A stretch of 5,904 bases of DNA from a bacterium. GTDB taxonomy: Bacteria > Patescibacteria > Gracilibacteria > 1-14-2-50-48-13. Below are positions 5,529 through 5,904 of this stretch, piece after piece (positions within the stretch are counted from its first letter, which is position 1; each line of letters opens with the position of its first letter). The stretch spans positions 1 to 5,904 of the forward strand of contig JAUIFW010000064.1 of the NCBI GenBank assembly GCA_030430105.1. The letters are read 5' to 3'. The notes beneath the pieces were generated by a model. That model worked only from the letters and a program-made list of their open reading frames with translations. It did no database searches and was not told the DNA's origin. A program made the translations under genes and the position numbers.

Positions 5529-5904
5529 ACGCGTATACCTCAAGGACTACACAGCACTACCTTGTAGTATAGATCATATAGACCTCAAGGTGCGCTTTCA
5601 GTCTCGCACCCTGGTGCAGATTGAGTCTACGATCACGGGAACAATGAAGGATGGGGATATGCTGGCACTAGATAGTGGGCCGTACGTGGATGTCCAAGAA
5701 GTAAAGGTTAATGGAGAGGTACGTGACATAGAGGTGCAAGATAAAAAGCTCGTGCTGGAGAATATGCCAGAGGACTTCGTGATAGAAATTCGAAACACAG
5801 TAAACCCAGAAAGTAATCAGGACTGTAATGGTCTGTACACGTCTGAGGATATTATTACCACGCAATGTGAAGCAGAGGGGTTCCGAGAGATTACTCCATT
5901 CCTC
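5515..5904 (+). CDS. pepN: Aminopeptidase N (M1 family, PepN type), N-terminal part
   Basis: A zinc metallopeptidase that removes N-terminal residues from peptides in the cytoplasm. The frame runs from ATG 5515 to the right edge with no stop, giving 130 residues of an enzyme usually near 870. They match the N-terminal beta-sandwich of E. coli PepN: MTQ start, YLKDYTA (8-14), LVLENMPEDFVIEI (79-92), NGLYTS (105-110) and TQCEAEGFREIT (116-127), holding the Gln and Glu that bind the substrate N-terminus in E. coli (here Q117, E119). The GAMEN and HExxH zinc motifs lie beyond the window. No signal peptide is seen. The start overlaps the glutaredoxin gene by 14 nt with no Shine-Dalgarno, so translation is probably coupled. 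Confidence 0.92.
   Translation, partial: MTQNKRVYLKDYTALPCSIDHIDLKVRFQSRTLVQIESTITGTMKDGDMLALDSGPYVDVQEVKVNGEVRDIEVQDKKLVLENMPEDFVIEIRNTVNPESNQDCNGLYTSEDIITTQCEAEGFREITPFL

Noticed and set aside
5598..5865. Minus-strand open frames at the right edge
   Set aside because: They lie antisense to the plus-strand PepN frame, which carries the TQCEAEGF signature and continues past the edge.

Overview
The window looks like ordinary bacterial chromosome. It holds eight protein genes, two of them cut by the window edges. Spacing is tight, and the two main gene boundaries carry compact hairpin terminators. All genes read in the standard code. The TyrA/PheA gene ends in UGA directly before a terminator hairpin, so UGA is a stop here, which argues against the recoded Gracilibacteria/Absconditabacteria. 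The lineage cannot be fixed from the sequence. Eukaryote-like NrdA, plant-like TyrA, AT-rich palindromic spacers and very compact packing would suit a Patescibacteria-type (CPR) or other poorly sampled bacterium, but this is inference.

Layout. (1) 1-1557, + strand: the C-terminal two thirds of a class I ribonucleotide reductase large subunit, ending at a perfect bidirectional terminator palindrome. (2) 1613-1981, - strand: a 122-residue orphan zinc-ribbon protein with its own promoter and the only strong Shine-Dalgarno in the window. (3) 2096-3022, + strand: MutY adenine glycosylase with its Fe-S cluster but no NUDIX-like 8-oxoguanine domain. It is followed by an AT-rich palindromic spacer and a second bidirectional terminator. 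(4) 4796 back to 3127, - strand: a two-gene operon of a plant-type [2Fe-2S] ferredoxin followed, after 2 nt, by a bifunctional protein. That protein joins a plant-type arogenate/prephenate dehydrogenase to a prephenate dehydratase domain that lacks the ACT domain. (5) 4930 to the right edge, + strand: an operon of BolA, a monothiol glutaredoxin and aminopeptidase N (first 130 residues), divergent from the ferredoxin operon.

How the genes fit together. BolA and CGFS-type glutaredoxins are known partners that bind and pass on [2Fe-2S] clusters. Here they are transcribed away from a [2Fe-2S] ferredoxin across a 133-nt shared region, so the centre right of the window looks like an iron-sulfur module. 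The TyrA-PheA fusion covers the late steps to tyrosine and phenylalanine. NrdA and MutY serve dNTP supply and oxidative-damage repair.

The most notable departures from family norms are a CRFS instead of CGFS active site in the glutaredoxin, a TSF instead of TRF motif plus loss of ACT in the dehydratase domain, and the missing C-terminal recognition domain of MutY. I see no mobile element, CRISPR array, tRNA or rRNA, and no clearly undescribed multi-gene system.
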